Source: Anaerovorax odorimutans
GTDB lineage: Bacteria; Bacillota; Clostridia; Peptostreptococcales; JAAYPU01
Direction: 5' to 3'
Assembly (NCBI GenBank): GCA_016841185.1
Contig: JAENZQ010000020.1
Coordinates: 1 to 61,960 of the forward strand
Length of the DNA stretch: 61,960 nt
Part shown: positions 43,107-51,022 of the stretch, in pieces
Layout: the number at the start of each line of letters is the position of its first letter
Position numbering within the stretch: position 1 is the first letter of the stretch
Notes under the pieces: model-generated
What the model was told of the DNA's origin: nothing
What the model saw: only the letters and a program-made list of their open reading frames with translations
The model's database searches: none
Made by a program: the position numbers and the translations under genes

Positions 43107-43721
43107 CTAATAGAATGTCATCATCCTTCTCAGTATACTGTCATCACCTACAATATTCCGGATACTATAGAGAGATATAGGAAATGCAGGAAAGCCCTGA
43201 GCATATGGGGAAAGCTGATATAACTGAAAAAATATAACCAGAGATTTATCAGCTATATAATAATCCTGCTCCGGAAATATTTCATTAAAACCTCCGAGAA
43301 TAAACATATCTCTTTCTTCAATTTGTTGTTGGATTATTTCTGACAATTCTTTTTTATAAGGGATGTCTTTTTTAAAAAGATCTTTGAGGGAAACTAACTT
43401 TCCTGTAGTCATATCAAAGGTAAGGCCTTTTATAATGGTAAAACCATGTGCTCCTCCGGAGTACGCGTAGCTGATCAATATAAGGCTGAGAATATTCCTT
43501 TCATTGGTTTTTATTTCATATGATCCCATTATTTCAATATTGGGATTTTGGGTATGGTTTTGCTGTGAAAGGAGGTTATTAACGGTTTTAATGATTTCAT
43601 TATTGACTTTGGTTTCTATCCTTTTATCTGTTAATTCTATTACCATAGGATATCGTATTTTTAGATGAGGTTTTCTCATGGATAATGTATGGATCTGCAC
43701 AGGCAGAGGAATCATATTCAA
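43107..43721 (-). CDS. DUF4163/DUF3298 protein (RsiV-C-like)
   Basis: The 204-residue protein has the two-domain layout of DUF4163-DUF3298 proteins: LKIRYPMVIELTDKRIETKVNNEI and SYEIKTNERNILSLILISYAYSGGAHG, then TGKLVSLKDLFK and LSPYAQGFPAFPISL. It lacks a signal peptide or membrane helix, unlike anti-sigma RsiV, of whose lysozyme-binding C-terminus it is a relative. The TTG at 43721 fits GGAGCC spacing; ATG 43715 is an alternative. Confidence 0.78.
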   Translation of the reverse strand: MNMIPLPVQIHTLSMRKPHLKIRYPMVIELTDKRIETKVNNEIIKTVNNLLSQQNHTQNPNIEIMGSYEIKTNERNILSLILISYAYSGGAHGFTIIKGLTFDMTTGKLVSLKDLFKKDIPYKKELSEIIQQQIEERDMFILGGFNEIFPEQDYYIADKSLVIFFQLYQLSPYAQGFPAFPISLYSIRNIVGDDSILRRMMTFY

Positions 43722-43846
43722 TTTGAACGGCTCCTTTAAAAGAGAATTTTACCTAATTCAGTATATTTAAGTTTTTAATTTTTTGTTAAGGCAGGTTTCT
43801 CTCAAACACTATAATGTTTCGAATGCTTATTGAAGGAGTGATTTAA

Positions 43847-44380
43847 GTGCGCGTATTTTATGCCATCGAATTTGAAGGCGGTATAAAAGAATATATTTAT
43901 GAGAAACTCTTAATTGTAAAAAATAAAAGTATAAACGGAAGTTTTTCCAGAAAAGAAAATATCCATCTCACACTGAAGTTTATAGGAGAAGTCAATAATA
44001 ATGAAATAAAGACACTTTCTCTTGCTCTGGACCAGATTGCTGCAGGGAAAGATTCTTTTGATCTGTTTATGAACAGGATTGGTACATTTAACAGAGGAAA
44101 TAAAAGTATTATCTGGATTGGAACCGAAAAGAACCGGAAACTCATTTGGCTTTATGAGAATTTGGAAGAAATTCTTTTCCAGTCGGGATACTCAAAAGAT
44201 ACAAGAGGCTTTTCTCCCCATATTACTTTAGGGCGACAGGTAAAGCTCAAGCCGGATGAAGATTTATCGGACATATCTATTGCGAGGAATGCAAGGATCA
44301 ATAAAATATCTCTTATGGAAAGCACAAGGGTAAAAGGTGTACTGACTTACATTCCGGTTTATACAAAAGAACTGGTTTGA
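43847..44380 (+). CDS. thpR: RNA 2',3'-cyclic phosphodiesterase (2H family)
   Basis: A 177-residue 2H-phosphoesterase with the two catalytic motifs IHLTLKFIG (about 44) and PHITLGRQV (about 125). GTG start behind GGAGTG. It opens or ligates 2',5' or 2',3'-cyclic ends of RNA. Stands alone. Confidence 0.9.
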   Translation: MRVFYAIEFEGGIKEYIYEKLLIVKNKSINGSFSRKENIHLTLKFIGEVNNNEIKTLSLALDQIAAGKDSFDLFMNRIGTFNRGNKSIIWIGTEKNRKLIWLYENLEEILFQSGYSKDTRGFSPHITLGRQVKLKPDEDLSDISIARNARINKISLMESTRVKGVLTYIPVYTKELV

Positions 44381-44382
44381 TT

Positions 44383-44515
44383 TAAGATCTATGATCTAAG
44401 GTTTATGATGAGATCTATGATGTAAGATTTATGATGTAAGATTTATGATGTAAGGTCTATGATGTAAGATTTATTGATGAGAGGTCTATGATATAGGATC
44501 CATGATGTAAGTTGA
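44383..44515. repeat. TATGATGTAAGATT minisatellite
   Basis: About eight degenerate copies of a 14-15-base unit (GATTTATGATGTAA, GGTCTATGATGTAA and variants) fill the spacer downstream of thpR. Confidence 0.85.
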
Positions 44516-44602
44516 TCTCAGGTCTCAGGTGTAGGATTTCAGGTTTCAAGCCCGATGCTCAATCGTTCATTGACCATCGCTGTTCGCTGATAGGAGGTAA
44601 AC

Positions 44603-45019
44603 ATGAAAAGTTATAAAAAAGAACTTTGGTTTGATATTAAATCTCGGAGAGCATTTATTAATATCACAAAGAAAGTGGAAAATTGCTTAAAGGAAAGTGG
44701 TATAAAAGAAGGATTTCTTCTTTGTAATGCTATGCATATTACGGCAAGTGTCTTTATTAATGATGATGAAGCCGGCTTACATAGAGATTTCGAAAGCTTT
44801 CTTGAAAAGCTGGCACCGGAAAAACCCTACAGCCAATATGAACATAACGGGTTTGAGGACAATGGCGATGCACATCTCAAGAGAACCATAATGGGCAGAG
44901 AAGTTGTAGTTGCCGTGACAGAAGGGAAACTGGATTTTGGTCCCTGGGAACAGATTTTTTACGGTGAATTTGACGGAAATAGAAAGAAGAGGGTATTGGT
45001 CAAGATCATAGGAGAGTAA
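44603..45019 (+). CDS. yjbQ: YjbQ-family (UPF0047) protein
   Basis: The 138-residue protein has the UPF0047 signature: [43 protein letters not shown] and VLVKIIGE. Members show weak thiamine-phosphate synthase activity and a conserved His/Asp/Asn cavity. AGGAGGTAAAC precedes the start. Confidence 0.88.
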   Translation: MKSYKKELWFDIKSRRAFINITKKVENCLKESGIKEGFLLCNAMHITASVFINDDEAGLHRDFESFLEKLAPEKPYSQYEHNGFEDNGDAHLKRTIMGREVVVAVTEGKLDFGPWEQIFYGEFDGNRKKRVLVKIIGE

Positions 45020-45110
45020 AGAGTTTAACTTAGAACTATTGCTCTGCATATTTTATATTAAAGGATACTTTTACAAAGTGTTTATTTAATATAAAGGATG
45101 TGGATAGATT

Positions 45111-45776
45111 ATGGCAGATATGCAAGATGTTGAAAGGACTTGTTTACCTCAATTAGGGTCAAAGGCACCTGATTTTACAGCAGACACTACCTTCGGGCCT
45201 ATCAGACTGTCGGATTACAAAGGGCAATGGGTTGTGCTTTTTTCTCACCCGGGTGATTTTACTCCGGTCTGTACAACGGAGTTTATTGCTTTTTCCAGGT
45301 ATTTTCCTAAATTCAAAGAGAGAAATACCCAGCTGATCGGACTCAGCGTAGATGGGCAGTATTCCCATTTAGCCTGGGTATACAACATTTATAGAACAAC
45401 CGGTATACAGATTCCTTTCCCGTTGATTGACGATTCACACAGGAAGGTTGCAAAACTTTATGGAATGATATCGGATGCCATGAGTGTTACTGTAACGGTC
45501 CGGTCTGTTTTTATTATTGACCCGGAGCAGATTGTCAGATGTATTTTATACTACCCGTTGACCACAGGAAGAATGATACCGGAAATATTAAGAGTCATAG
45601 ACGGATTACAGACATCTGATAAATATAAGACACCGACACCGGCCAATTGGCTGCCTGGAATGCCGGTGATCGTACCACCCCCAAAAACATATGACGAGCT
45701 CCTCCAAAGAGTTCAAGAAGGCCAAACCGGCAAATACAGTTGTACCGATTGGTACTTGTGTTTTAAACGTGTGTAA
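45111..45776 (+). CDS. Peroxiredoxin (Prx6-like)
   Basis: A 221-residue peroxiredoxin with peroxidatic Cys in GDFTPVCTTEF and a C-terminal domain (TPANWLPGMPVIVPPPKTYDEL) typical of the 1-Cys/archaeal Prx6 group. Extra Cys in the last 15 residues (SCTDWYLCF) could act as resolving Cys. Removes peroxides; complements rubrerythrin. Confidence 0.92.
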   Translation: MADMQDVERTCLPQLGSKAPDFTADTTFGPIRLSDYKGQWVVLFSHPGDFTPVCTTEFIAFSRYFPKFKERNTQLIGLSVDGQYSHLAWVYNIYRTTGIQIPFPLIDDSHRKVAKLYGMISDAMSVTVTVRSVFIIDPEQIVRCILYYPLTTGRMIPEILRVIDGLQTSDKYKTPTPANWLPGMPVIVPPPKTYDELLQRVQEGQTGKYSCTDWYLCFKRV

Positions 45777-45856
45777 TATAGAAAAATCCAATTGAAGTCA
45801 ATCCGAAGGGGTTGACTGAAACATAGTATATGAGTATAATTGAATATAGTAATATA

Positions 45857-45968
45857 ATGGAGTATGGAGTATAGAATATAGAGGTTAGTGATTCCGCAGT
45901 TTGGAGTCCGGAATGTTTGAAAAGTAAAGTGTAAGTAAAAGTGTAAGTAAAAGTGAAAGTGAAAGTTT
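45857..45968. repeat. Two simple repeats downstream of the peroxiredoxin
   Basis: 45857-45890 is the TATGGAGTAT/GAGGTTAGTG type. 45921-45966 is a separate run of GTAAGTAAAAGT and GTGAAAGT. ATTCCG (45891) and CGGAAT (45909) also form an inverted pair. No gene between 45777 and 46066. Confidence 0.75.
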
Positions 45969-46066
45969 GTAGAGACAGTCCTTGCGGCTGCCCGAGTTAA
46001 GTACAAAGAAGGTTCTGATCTTAAATTATTTCTGTTGCATTGTAATCTGACAGGAGATGATAAGAA

Positions 46067-46435
46067 ATGAAATTAGTAAAAATATTAAAAGCTTTGGGAG
46101 ATGAGACAAGGCTTCGGATTTTGAATGTGTTAAAGAATACCGAACTTTGTGTATGTGAAATTCAGTATAGTCTTGAAATTACCCAATCTAACACTTCCAG
46201 ACATTTAAAAACTTTAAGTGATGCAGGTTTAGTAGTATCCAGCAAAAAAGCCCAATGGGTTTCTTATAAAATAAATGATGCTATATTTGCCGAATATCCG
46301 TTTGTCAGAGAAATATTCAATGGGGAAATGGATAAACTCGAATTTAAAGAGAAAGATTTGGAGAAGCTTTCCGAATGTCTGGAAAAAGGGATTCCTTGTG
46401 AATGGCCTGAAAAAAGAATGAAAGGGAGTGAATAG
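46067..46435 (+). CDS. ArsR-family metalloregulator
   Basis: The 122-residue repressor has the DNA-binding helix QSNTSRHLKTLSDAGLV and the alpha-3 ELCVCEIQ motif that binds arsenite or antimonite in ArsR; a third Cys pair (SECLEKGIPCEWP) is in the C-terminus. It heads a three-gene operon that lacks an arsenic transporter. CAGGAG precedes ATG. Confidence 0.88.
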   Translation: MKLVKILKALGDETRLRILNVLKNTELCVCEIQYSLEITQSNTSRHLKTLSDAGLVVSSKKAQWVSYKINDAIFAEYPFVREIFNGEMDKLEFKEKDLEKLSECLEKGIPCEWPEKRMKGSE

Positions 46436-46437
46436 TC

Positions 46438-46668
46438 ATGGAAGTGAAAATTTTAGGGCAGGGATGTGCCAAATGTAAAAAAATGTATGAACATGTAATG
46501 AAAGCAAAAGAAGCCCTTGACGTAGATGCAGATGTGATAAAAGTCGAAAATTTAAGCGAGATTGTAAAATATGGCGTAATGATGACACCGGCTTTGGTCA
46601 TAAACGGCGAAGTTAAAGTAGTCGGTAAAGTACCGACAGTTGATGAAATCAAAAATTTAATCAAGTAA
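46438..46668 (+). CDS. Small thioredoxin-like protein
   Basis: A 76-residue protein of the MTH895/TM0996 redox-active disulfide family: GQGCAKCKKM with CxxC and a cis-Pro loop MMTPALVING. Two bases after the ArsR stop. Likely a thiol-disulfide partner. Confidence 0.88.
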   Translation: MEVKILGQGCAKCKKMYEHVMKAKEALDVDADVIKVENLSEIVKYGVMMTPALVINGEVKVVGKVPTVDEIKNLIK

Positions 46669-46685
46669 TTGAAGGAGAGTTTATT

Positions 46686-47009
46686 ATGAGGATGCTTGAA
46701 GAATTTTTCCCTGAATTTACAGAAAAGTTGGATGAAATTGATCGGCTGTATCAGGAAAAACGGATGATCGATGAAAAAACCTATCAGTTTATTTGCTTTG
46801 CATTATCCATCAAAGGCCGTTCAAAACCATGTGTACTTAAGCATTTTAAAGGGGCACTGGAAGCAGGCGCCACTGTTAAGGAATTGTCTTATATTTTTGC
46901 GCTTGTTATGCGGGAAGCTGCGGGAGCGGATGACTGCTGGACCCATGATGTGTTAGGAGATTGGCAGGAGATACTGGAAGGCAATGTAAACTGTGACTGT
47001 AAAAAATAA
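46686..47009 (+). CDS. Carboxymuconolactone-decarboxylase-like (AhpD fold) protein
   Basis: A 107-residue protein of the AhpD/CMD fold: FALSIKGRSKPCVLKHFKGALEAGATVKELSYIFALVMREAAG with one Cys before the His. The classical AhpD CxxC is not present, but PCVLKH retains Cys and His. Ends in a Cys-rich NCDCKK. Together with the thioredoxin-like gene it suggests thiol-linked peroxide or organoarsenical handling. Confidence 0.82.
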   Translation: MRMLEEFFPEFTEKLDEIDRLYQEKRMIDEKTYQFICFALSIKGRSKPCVLKHFKGALEAGATVKELSYIFALVMREAAGADDCWTHDVLGDWQEILEGNVNCDCKK

Positions 47010-47044
47010 AATAATATTCTTTAATACGTTTTTCAATAGCTCTG

Positions 47045-47072
47045 GGAAGATTCGTAAAGAATCTTCCTTTTT
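47045..47072 (+). terminator. Terminator of the ArsR operon
   Basis: GGAAGATTC (47045-47053) pairs with GAATCTTCC (47059-47067) then TTTTT. Confidence 0.9.
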
Positions 47073-47099
47073 AACGTTATATAAAAACTGCATTGCCAA

Positions 47100-47440
47100 T
47101 AAATAGCGGATTAGTGCCTGACAGGCAAATGCTATTGAAGTTTTTTAAATAGTTTAGTAGACTCTAAGTGACATATAAATACAATACTCGTCTTATTAGA
47201 AACCCTATTTGTCAAAAGGGTTTTAGGGATTAAACACAAGTCTCCACGGTATTAGAGATATAGGATTTTTATAAGACTATATCTCTTTTGCTCTGCATTA
47301 TTAAATTACAATAATAATCAATTATTCCAATATACTACAAAAAAGTGCCTGATAGACAAATTAATTAATTTTGATAAAAAAAAGAAAATAATATGATAAA
47401 ATATTGCATATTATTACAGCAGTTTTCACAGGAGGGTTGT
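47100..47440 (+). promoter_or_regulatory. Control region upstream of the Agr-like locus
   Basis: TGCCTGACAGGCA (47115-47127) is a perfect palindrome around a central A; TGCCTGATAGACA recurs at 47346-47358. Two hairpins lie between: AAACCCT/AGGGTTT near 47200-47223 and AGAGATATAG/CTATATCTCT (about 47253-47285) with a short T run. A likely promoter, TTGATA-17-TGATAA, lies in 47372-47398. No gene is seen before 47441. Confidence 0.55.
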
Positions 47441-47947
47441 ATGGGGGATTTCAACGATGCAGTGTTGATTGCAATATTCATTTCTTTTCCGGAAGCCATA
47501 ATGATGCTTATGATGGGATTCAGTTTGTGCAATATAAGGATCCGTATCTTGAGGATCGTATTAATAGGAGGAATCCAGAGCGTTATTGCTTTTATTGTGA
47601 TTATTTTTCGTTTTAATAATATGGGAGTACATACCATCTTACAAATATTGAGTCTTTGGGTTCTTGTTTCCTTTCTCTACAAAATGAAGTTTCATGAAGC
47701 AATTATACCGGTGCTCTTCGGTTTTTTTACAGACGGAATCCTACAGGGGATATACTTTCCTTTAGCGGAACAGAATTTTGGAACTAACTTGGACAAAGTG
47801 GGTGCAAATTTTCAATATACTTTTATTACTTCCCTTCCGGTTTATATTATTTATTTTTTATTATTAATAATTGTTATAAACAGAAAAATAACATTGTGTC
47901 ATATTACTATGGAAAATGAACACATGGATAAAGAAAAAATGGTATAA
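47441..47947 (+). CDS. AgrC-sensor-like multi-pass membrane protein, paralogue 1
   Basis: A 168-residue protein with five or so helices: FNDAVLIAIFISFPEAIMMLMMGFSL near the N-terminus, then a basic IRIRILR turn and repeated hydrophobic segments. It lacks a kinase domain. The pattern resembles the N-terminal membrane sensor of AgrC-like kinases and is clearly related to the next gene (FPEAI, HTI, ...QYTF/KYTF). ATG 47441 is chosen because AGGAGG lies at 47430-47435. Likely role: peptide sensing or modulation; inferred. Confidence 0.72.
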   Translation: MGDFNDAVLIAIFISFPEAIMMLMMGFSLCNIRIRILRIVLIGGIQSVIAFIVIIFRFNNMGVHTILQILSLWVLVSFLYKMKFHEAIIPVLFGFFTDGILQGIYFPLAEQNFGTNLDKVGANFQYTFITSLPVYIIYFLLLIIVINRKITLCHITMENEHMDKEKMV

Positions 47948-47994
47948 GTTGCTTGATTCCTTTGCTTTAATCAAAAGGTATATTAATCACAAAC

Positions 47995-48007
47995 AGTCTG
48001 ATAGACA
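47995..48007. promoter_or_regulatory. Third copy of the TGCCTGATAGACA-type palindrome
   Basis: AGTCTGATAGACA, 125 bases upstream of the second sensor-like gene. It matches 47346-47358 at 11 of 13 bases. Confidence 0.5.
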
Positions 48008-48119
48008 TTAAAATGTGCCAGTTGAACATCCTTTGTAATATTTAAAGATTCTTTTTGCAAAAAAATGTGGTAAAATGTAAAAAAACGTTTTCAACATTTT
48101 ATTGTCGGAGGGCACATTT

Positions 48120-48611
48120 ATGATTGATTCGATACTCATATCTATTTTTCTATCATTTCCGGAGGCTATATTAGTACTTTTAGTAGGCTTCATGCTTAGC
48201 AATATCAAAGTAAAATTAAAAAAAATCATACTAATCGCCTGTTTACAGGCGGGTATTGCATTTACAATAAGGGTATTAAATATAAGCTTTGGTGCTCATA
48301 CAATTATTCAAGTTATGACATTTTGTATCCTAACTACATTTATTCTTAAAGTTAAACTTCACAGAGTTGTTGTGCCTGTATTGATTGGTATATTTGCTGA
48401 TAGCGTTATACAAGAACTAATTATTTCAGTGGCTAACTTATTGATTACTATTGATTTTACAAGATTAGGTATTGAGTTTAAATATACATTTATGACGTAT
48501 GGTGTATTTGTATACATAGTATTTTTATCTGTAGTATTCATTATAAAAAGACTACGTTTTACAATTTGTGACCTAAGTGTAGAAGGTGAATTTAGTGGAG
48601 AATCGAAATAG
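48120..48611 (+). CDS. AgrC-sensor-like multi-pass membrane protein, paralogue 2
   Basis: A 163-residue protein with five or six helices (FLSFPEAILVLLVGFMLSN, KLKKIILIACLQAGIAF, VVVPVLIGIFADSV...). It aligns throughout with 47441-47947. ATG 48120 has GGAGGG 7 bases upstream. Its last 17 bases overlap the kinase gene, so the membrane module and the kinase are made as separate but coupled polypeptides. Confidence 0.75.
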   Translation: MIDSILISIFLSFPEAILVLLVGFMLSNIKVKLKKIILIACLQAGIAFTIRVLNISFGAHTIIQVMTFCILTTFILKVKLHRVVVPVLIGIFADSVIQELIISVANLLITIDFTRLGIEFKYTFMTYGVFVYIVFLSVVFIIKRLRFTICDLSVEGEFSGESK

Positions 48612-49458
48612 ATATATTATTTTAATCACTATGCTTATTCAAGCTTCATTATTGATTATTATAGATTTTACTATTATCAATACATCTTCTTTGGATATGC
48701 TGAAAAACAGTATTCCGGTATTTAATATCGTTATTTTGATTACGACTGTTTTGATGCTGGTTTCACTTAAAAAAGCAAATACATTCATTAAAAAGGAAAC
48801 AGAGCTGGAGCTGTTGAAAAGCAATATGAAGAACACTGAAGATTTATTGAATCTCCTCCGGACCCAGAGACATGATTACTTGTCTCATATCCAGGCCATC
48901 GAATCACTGGTCATTTTAAATGAACAGGAGGAGCTGGCGGAGTATATAAAAGGGATTTCAAAAGAGTATCGGATCACCAATGAGATGATCCGGCTGGGGA
49001 ATCCGATTCTAACGGCTGTTATCAACACTAAGAAAGAAATAGCTGAAAAAAAAGGCATCTTATTTCATGTGAAATGCAAGAATAAAGTTTCCTTGCACGG
49101 GATCAACTCATGGGAGTTATCCAGTATTATTTCAAATCTTATTGAAAATGCTATAGAAGAAGCCTCTGTAGTGGAAAATGAAAAGTGGATCAAAATCACT
49201 ATTACTCATATTCATGGTAATTTTATATTTAGAATAGAGAATACAGGGAAATTAAATGATAAAGTACGAGACAGCATTTTCGAGCCTGGTGTATCTTCTA
49301 AAAGTGCAGCCGGAAGAGGATACGGTCTCTTTATCGTGAAAAATATAGTTGAAAAATATAATGGCAGTATTGAATGTAATACTGGAGAGGGTAATTCTAT
49401 TTATTTTCAGGTAACATTACCAAGTGAGGAGGATGAGTATGGTAAAAAGGCTGTCTGA
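48595..49458 (+). CDS. AgrC-like sensor histidine kinase (GHKL) with a reduced membrane domain
   Basis: The 287-residue protein has only two N-terminal helices (about 6-28 and 35-60), a coiled segment, an H-box TQRHDYLSHIQAIESL, N-box IISNLIENAIEEA, and G-boxes EPGVSSKSAAGRGYGLFIV. This is the AgrC/NatK/Spo0B-like kinase core (RHDY motif), but AgrC usually has six helices. GTG 48595 is preferred (AAGGTG at 48583-48588). Overlaps AgrB by 20 bases. Confidence 0.82.
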   Translation: MENRNRYIILITMLIQASLLIIIDFTIINTSSLDMLKNSIPVFNIVILITTVLMLVSLKKANTFIKKETELELLKSNMKNTEDLLNLLRTQRHDYLSHIQAIESLVILNEQEELAEYIKGISKEYRITNEMIRLGNPILTAVINTKKEIAEKKGILFHVKCKNKVSLHGINSWELSSIISNLIENAIEEASVVENEKWIKITITHIHGNFIFRIENTGKLNDKVRDSIFEPGVSSKSAAGRGYGLFIVKNIVEKYNGSIECNTGEGNSIYFQVTLPSEEDEYGKKAV

Positions 49459-50050
49459 TAATATTGCATCCTATCTAAGCTATGAATTGCATTGTGACCA
49501 TGATAAAAGAGAGGTACTGTCCTATGGTTTGCAGATTGTTTTAGGAGGCTTTTTAAAAGTAAGCACATTGCTTGTTCTTTCGTTGATTTTAGGTATTTTT
49601 AGTTATACTATGATTGGCATGTTTTCTTTTTCCGCATTTAGAACAATCATCGGAGGTGCTCATAAAGATACTTATGGTAAATGCTTTATAACTAGTATTG
49701 TTTTACTGCTTGTTATAGGAACCATGGGAAAGTTATTTGGTAGCTTAATGACAAACCATATGTGGCTTTCTTTTATTACCTTTGCATATGCTATGGTTGT
49801 TATCTTGATATGGGTACCTGCAGGAACAGAGAAGAAGGAAATCAAAAATCGTAAATTAAGGATTAAAATGAAAATAAAGGCGGGTATCTTATTGACCCTA
49901 TGGTTGATTTTAGTATTATTAAGCCCAATATATAATTATCATCAATATATGTTTTCCAGTATTTTAGGCGTTTTTTCAACATTTTTCTTCGTCACGCCAC
50001 CGGCCTACAAGCTAATGAAAATCAAATTTAAATTAAAGGGGGTAATATGA
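49439..50050 (+). CDS. agrB: AgrB-like autoinducer peptide-processing protease
   Basis: A 203-residue membrane protein with the AgrB pattern: FGxSFR-like FSFSAFRTIIGGAHKDTYGKCF carrying catalytic His in GGAHKDTYGKC and a Cys about 7 residues further (GKCF), then several helices. It cleaves the AgrD precursor and forms the ring. ATG 49439 fits AGGAGG at 49427-49432. The end overlaps the AgrD start. Confidence 0.9.
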   Translation: MVKRLSDNIASYLSYELHCDHDKREVLSYGLQIVLGGFLKVSTLLVLSLILGIFSYTMIGMFSFSAFRTIIGGAHKDTYGKCFITSIVLLLVIGTMGKLFGSLMTNHMWLSFITFAYAMVVILIWVPAGTEKKEIKNRKLRIKMKIKAGILLTLWLILVLLSPIYNYHQYMFSSILGVFSTFFFVTPPAYKLMKIKFKLKGVI

Positions 50051-50181
50051 TGTTTAAAAAATCATTATTATCAGCAGCTGCTTTTATGCTTACTGTTGTT
50101 GCAGCTACAGGAGTAGGTATTTATTCACTACATTGGATGTATGAACCAGATGCTCCGGATTGCTTAAAGAAAGAACTGTAG
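50047..50181 (+). CDS. agrD: AgrD-like autoinducing peptide precursor (Ser-ring)
   Basis: A 44-residue peptide. It has an amphipathic hydrophobic N-terminus (KKSLLSAAAFMLTVVAATGVG), a core IYSLHWMYEP and an acidic tail DAPDCLKKEL. In clostridial AgrD the core is C-L-W-F-I-Y-Q-P; here Ser29-equivalent (YSLHWMYEP) replaces the ring Cys, predicting a lactone instead of a thiolactone. The start (ATG 50047 or 50050) overlaps the AgrB stop. A tail Cys at position 39 is outside the usual ring position. Confidence 0.82.
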   Translation: MMFKKSLLSAAAFMLTVVAATGVGIYSLHWMYEPDAPDCLKKEL

Positions 50182-50187
50182 AGATTT

Positions 50188-50913
50188 ATGAATGTTTTGA
50201 TATGTGATGATGATAATTATGTAAGAAAAATGTTGGAAAAAGTAGTTTCCGAAAATGTTAATGTGAGCAAAGTATTTATGGCTGGTGACGGACTGGATGC
50301 TGTCAGGGTTGCAGGGAGCAACCATATAGATGTGGCATTGTTGGACATTGACATGCCGAATCTGGATGGTCTGGAATCTGCAAAGATCATCAAAAAAGCA
50401 GCACCCAATACTGAATTTATTTTCATCACAGGTTATATGGAGTATGCGATAGATTCCTTTTGCGTACATCCCTATGACTATATCCTTAAACCTATTGATA
50501 TCGACAGACTTAATGAGGTCCTTGATGAAATAGGTGAGATTCGCAAAACACAGAAAGAGAAAGAGGCAAAAGAAGTTAAGAAATTCAGTGTAAAAAAAGG
50601 GCAGGAAATGGTCCTCATTCCCCTGGATGAAATATTGTTTTTTGAAAGAGCAAACAGGGAAGTGTTGCTGAATACCCGTGATGAAGCCTATAGGGTGAAT
50701 AAATCACTGATGGATATTGAAAATGATTTGCCAAGCAATATCTTCTTGAGAACACATAAATCTTTTATTGTGAATAAGAACAAGATAAAGAAAATTAATG
50801 TGGTAGGAAACAAATCATTTCAGATCCAATTCTTTTACTCCGATAAGGATGCAGTTTTAAACAGGCATAAGTATGATGATGTCATCAAGTATCTTTCTGT
50901 GAATGTCGGATGA
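50188..50913 (+). CDS. LytTR response regulator (AgrA-like)
   Basis: The 241-residue protein has a receiver domain (MNVLICDDDNYVRKML, VALLDIDMPNLDG with phospho-Asp about 53, Thr in FIFITGY, Lys in YILKPID) and a C-terminal LytTR DNA-binding domain (EILFFERANREVLLN, LRTHKSFIVNKNKIKKI). It is the natural partner of the kinase and probably binds the upstream repeats at 47115 and 47346. Seven bases after AgrD. Confidence 0.93.
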   Translation: MNVLICDDDNYVRKMLEKVVSENVNVSKVFMAGDGLDAVRVAGSNHIDVALLDIDMPNLDGLESAKIIKKAAPNTEFIFITGYMEYAIDSFCVHPYDYILKPIDIDRLNEVLDEIGEIRKTQKEKEAKEVKKFSVKKGQEMVLIPLDEILFFERANREVLLNTRDEAYRVNKSLMDIENDLPSNIFLRTHKSFIVNKNKIKKINVVGNKSFQIQFFYSDKDAVLNRHKYDDVIKYLSVNVG

Positions 50914-50924
50914 AACAAAAAAGC

Positions 50925-50955
50925 AGCAGCCGCTAAGGCTGCTTCGCTTTTTTTT
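50925..50955 (+). terminator. Terminator of the Agr-like operon
   Basis: AGCAGCC (50925-50931) pairs with GGCTGCT (50937-50943), then TCGC and eight T. Confidence 0.85.
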
Positions 50956-51022
50956 GTTTGATTATTTTTAAATTTATCATATACTTAGATTAGCAAAAAG
51001 ATTAAAGGAGTATGATAGATCA

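Noticed and set aside
44383-44515. Coding potential in the minisatellite
   Set aside because: Frames are opened by repeats only and broken between copies.
50161-50163. Cys at AgrD position 39 as the ring residue
   Set aside because: It lies after the D-A-P-D segment, in the part normally removed as the C-terminal tail; the Ser in YSLHWMYEP fits the ring position better.
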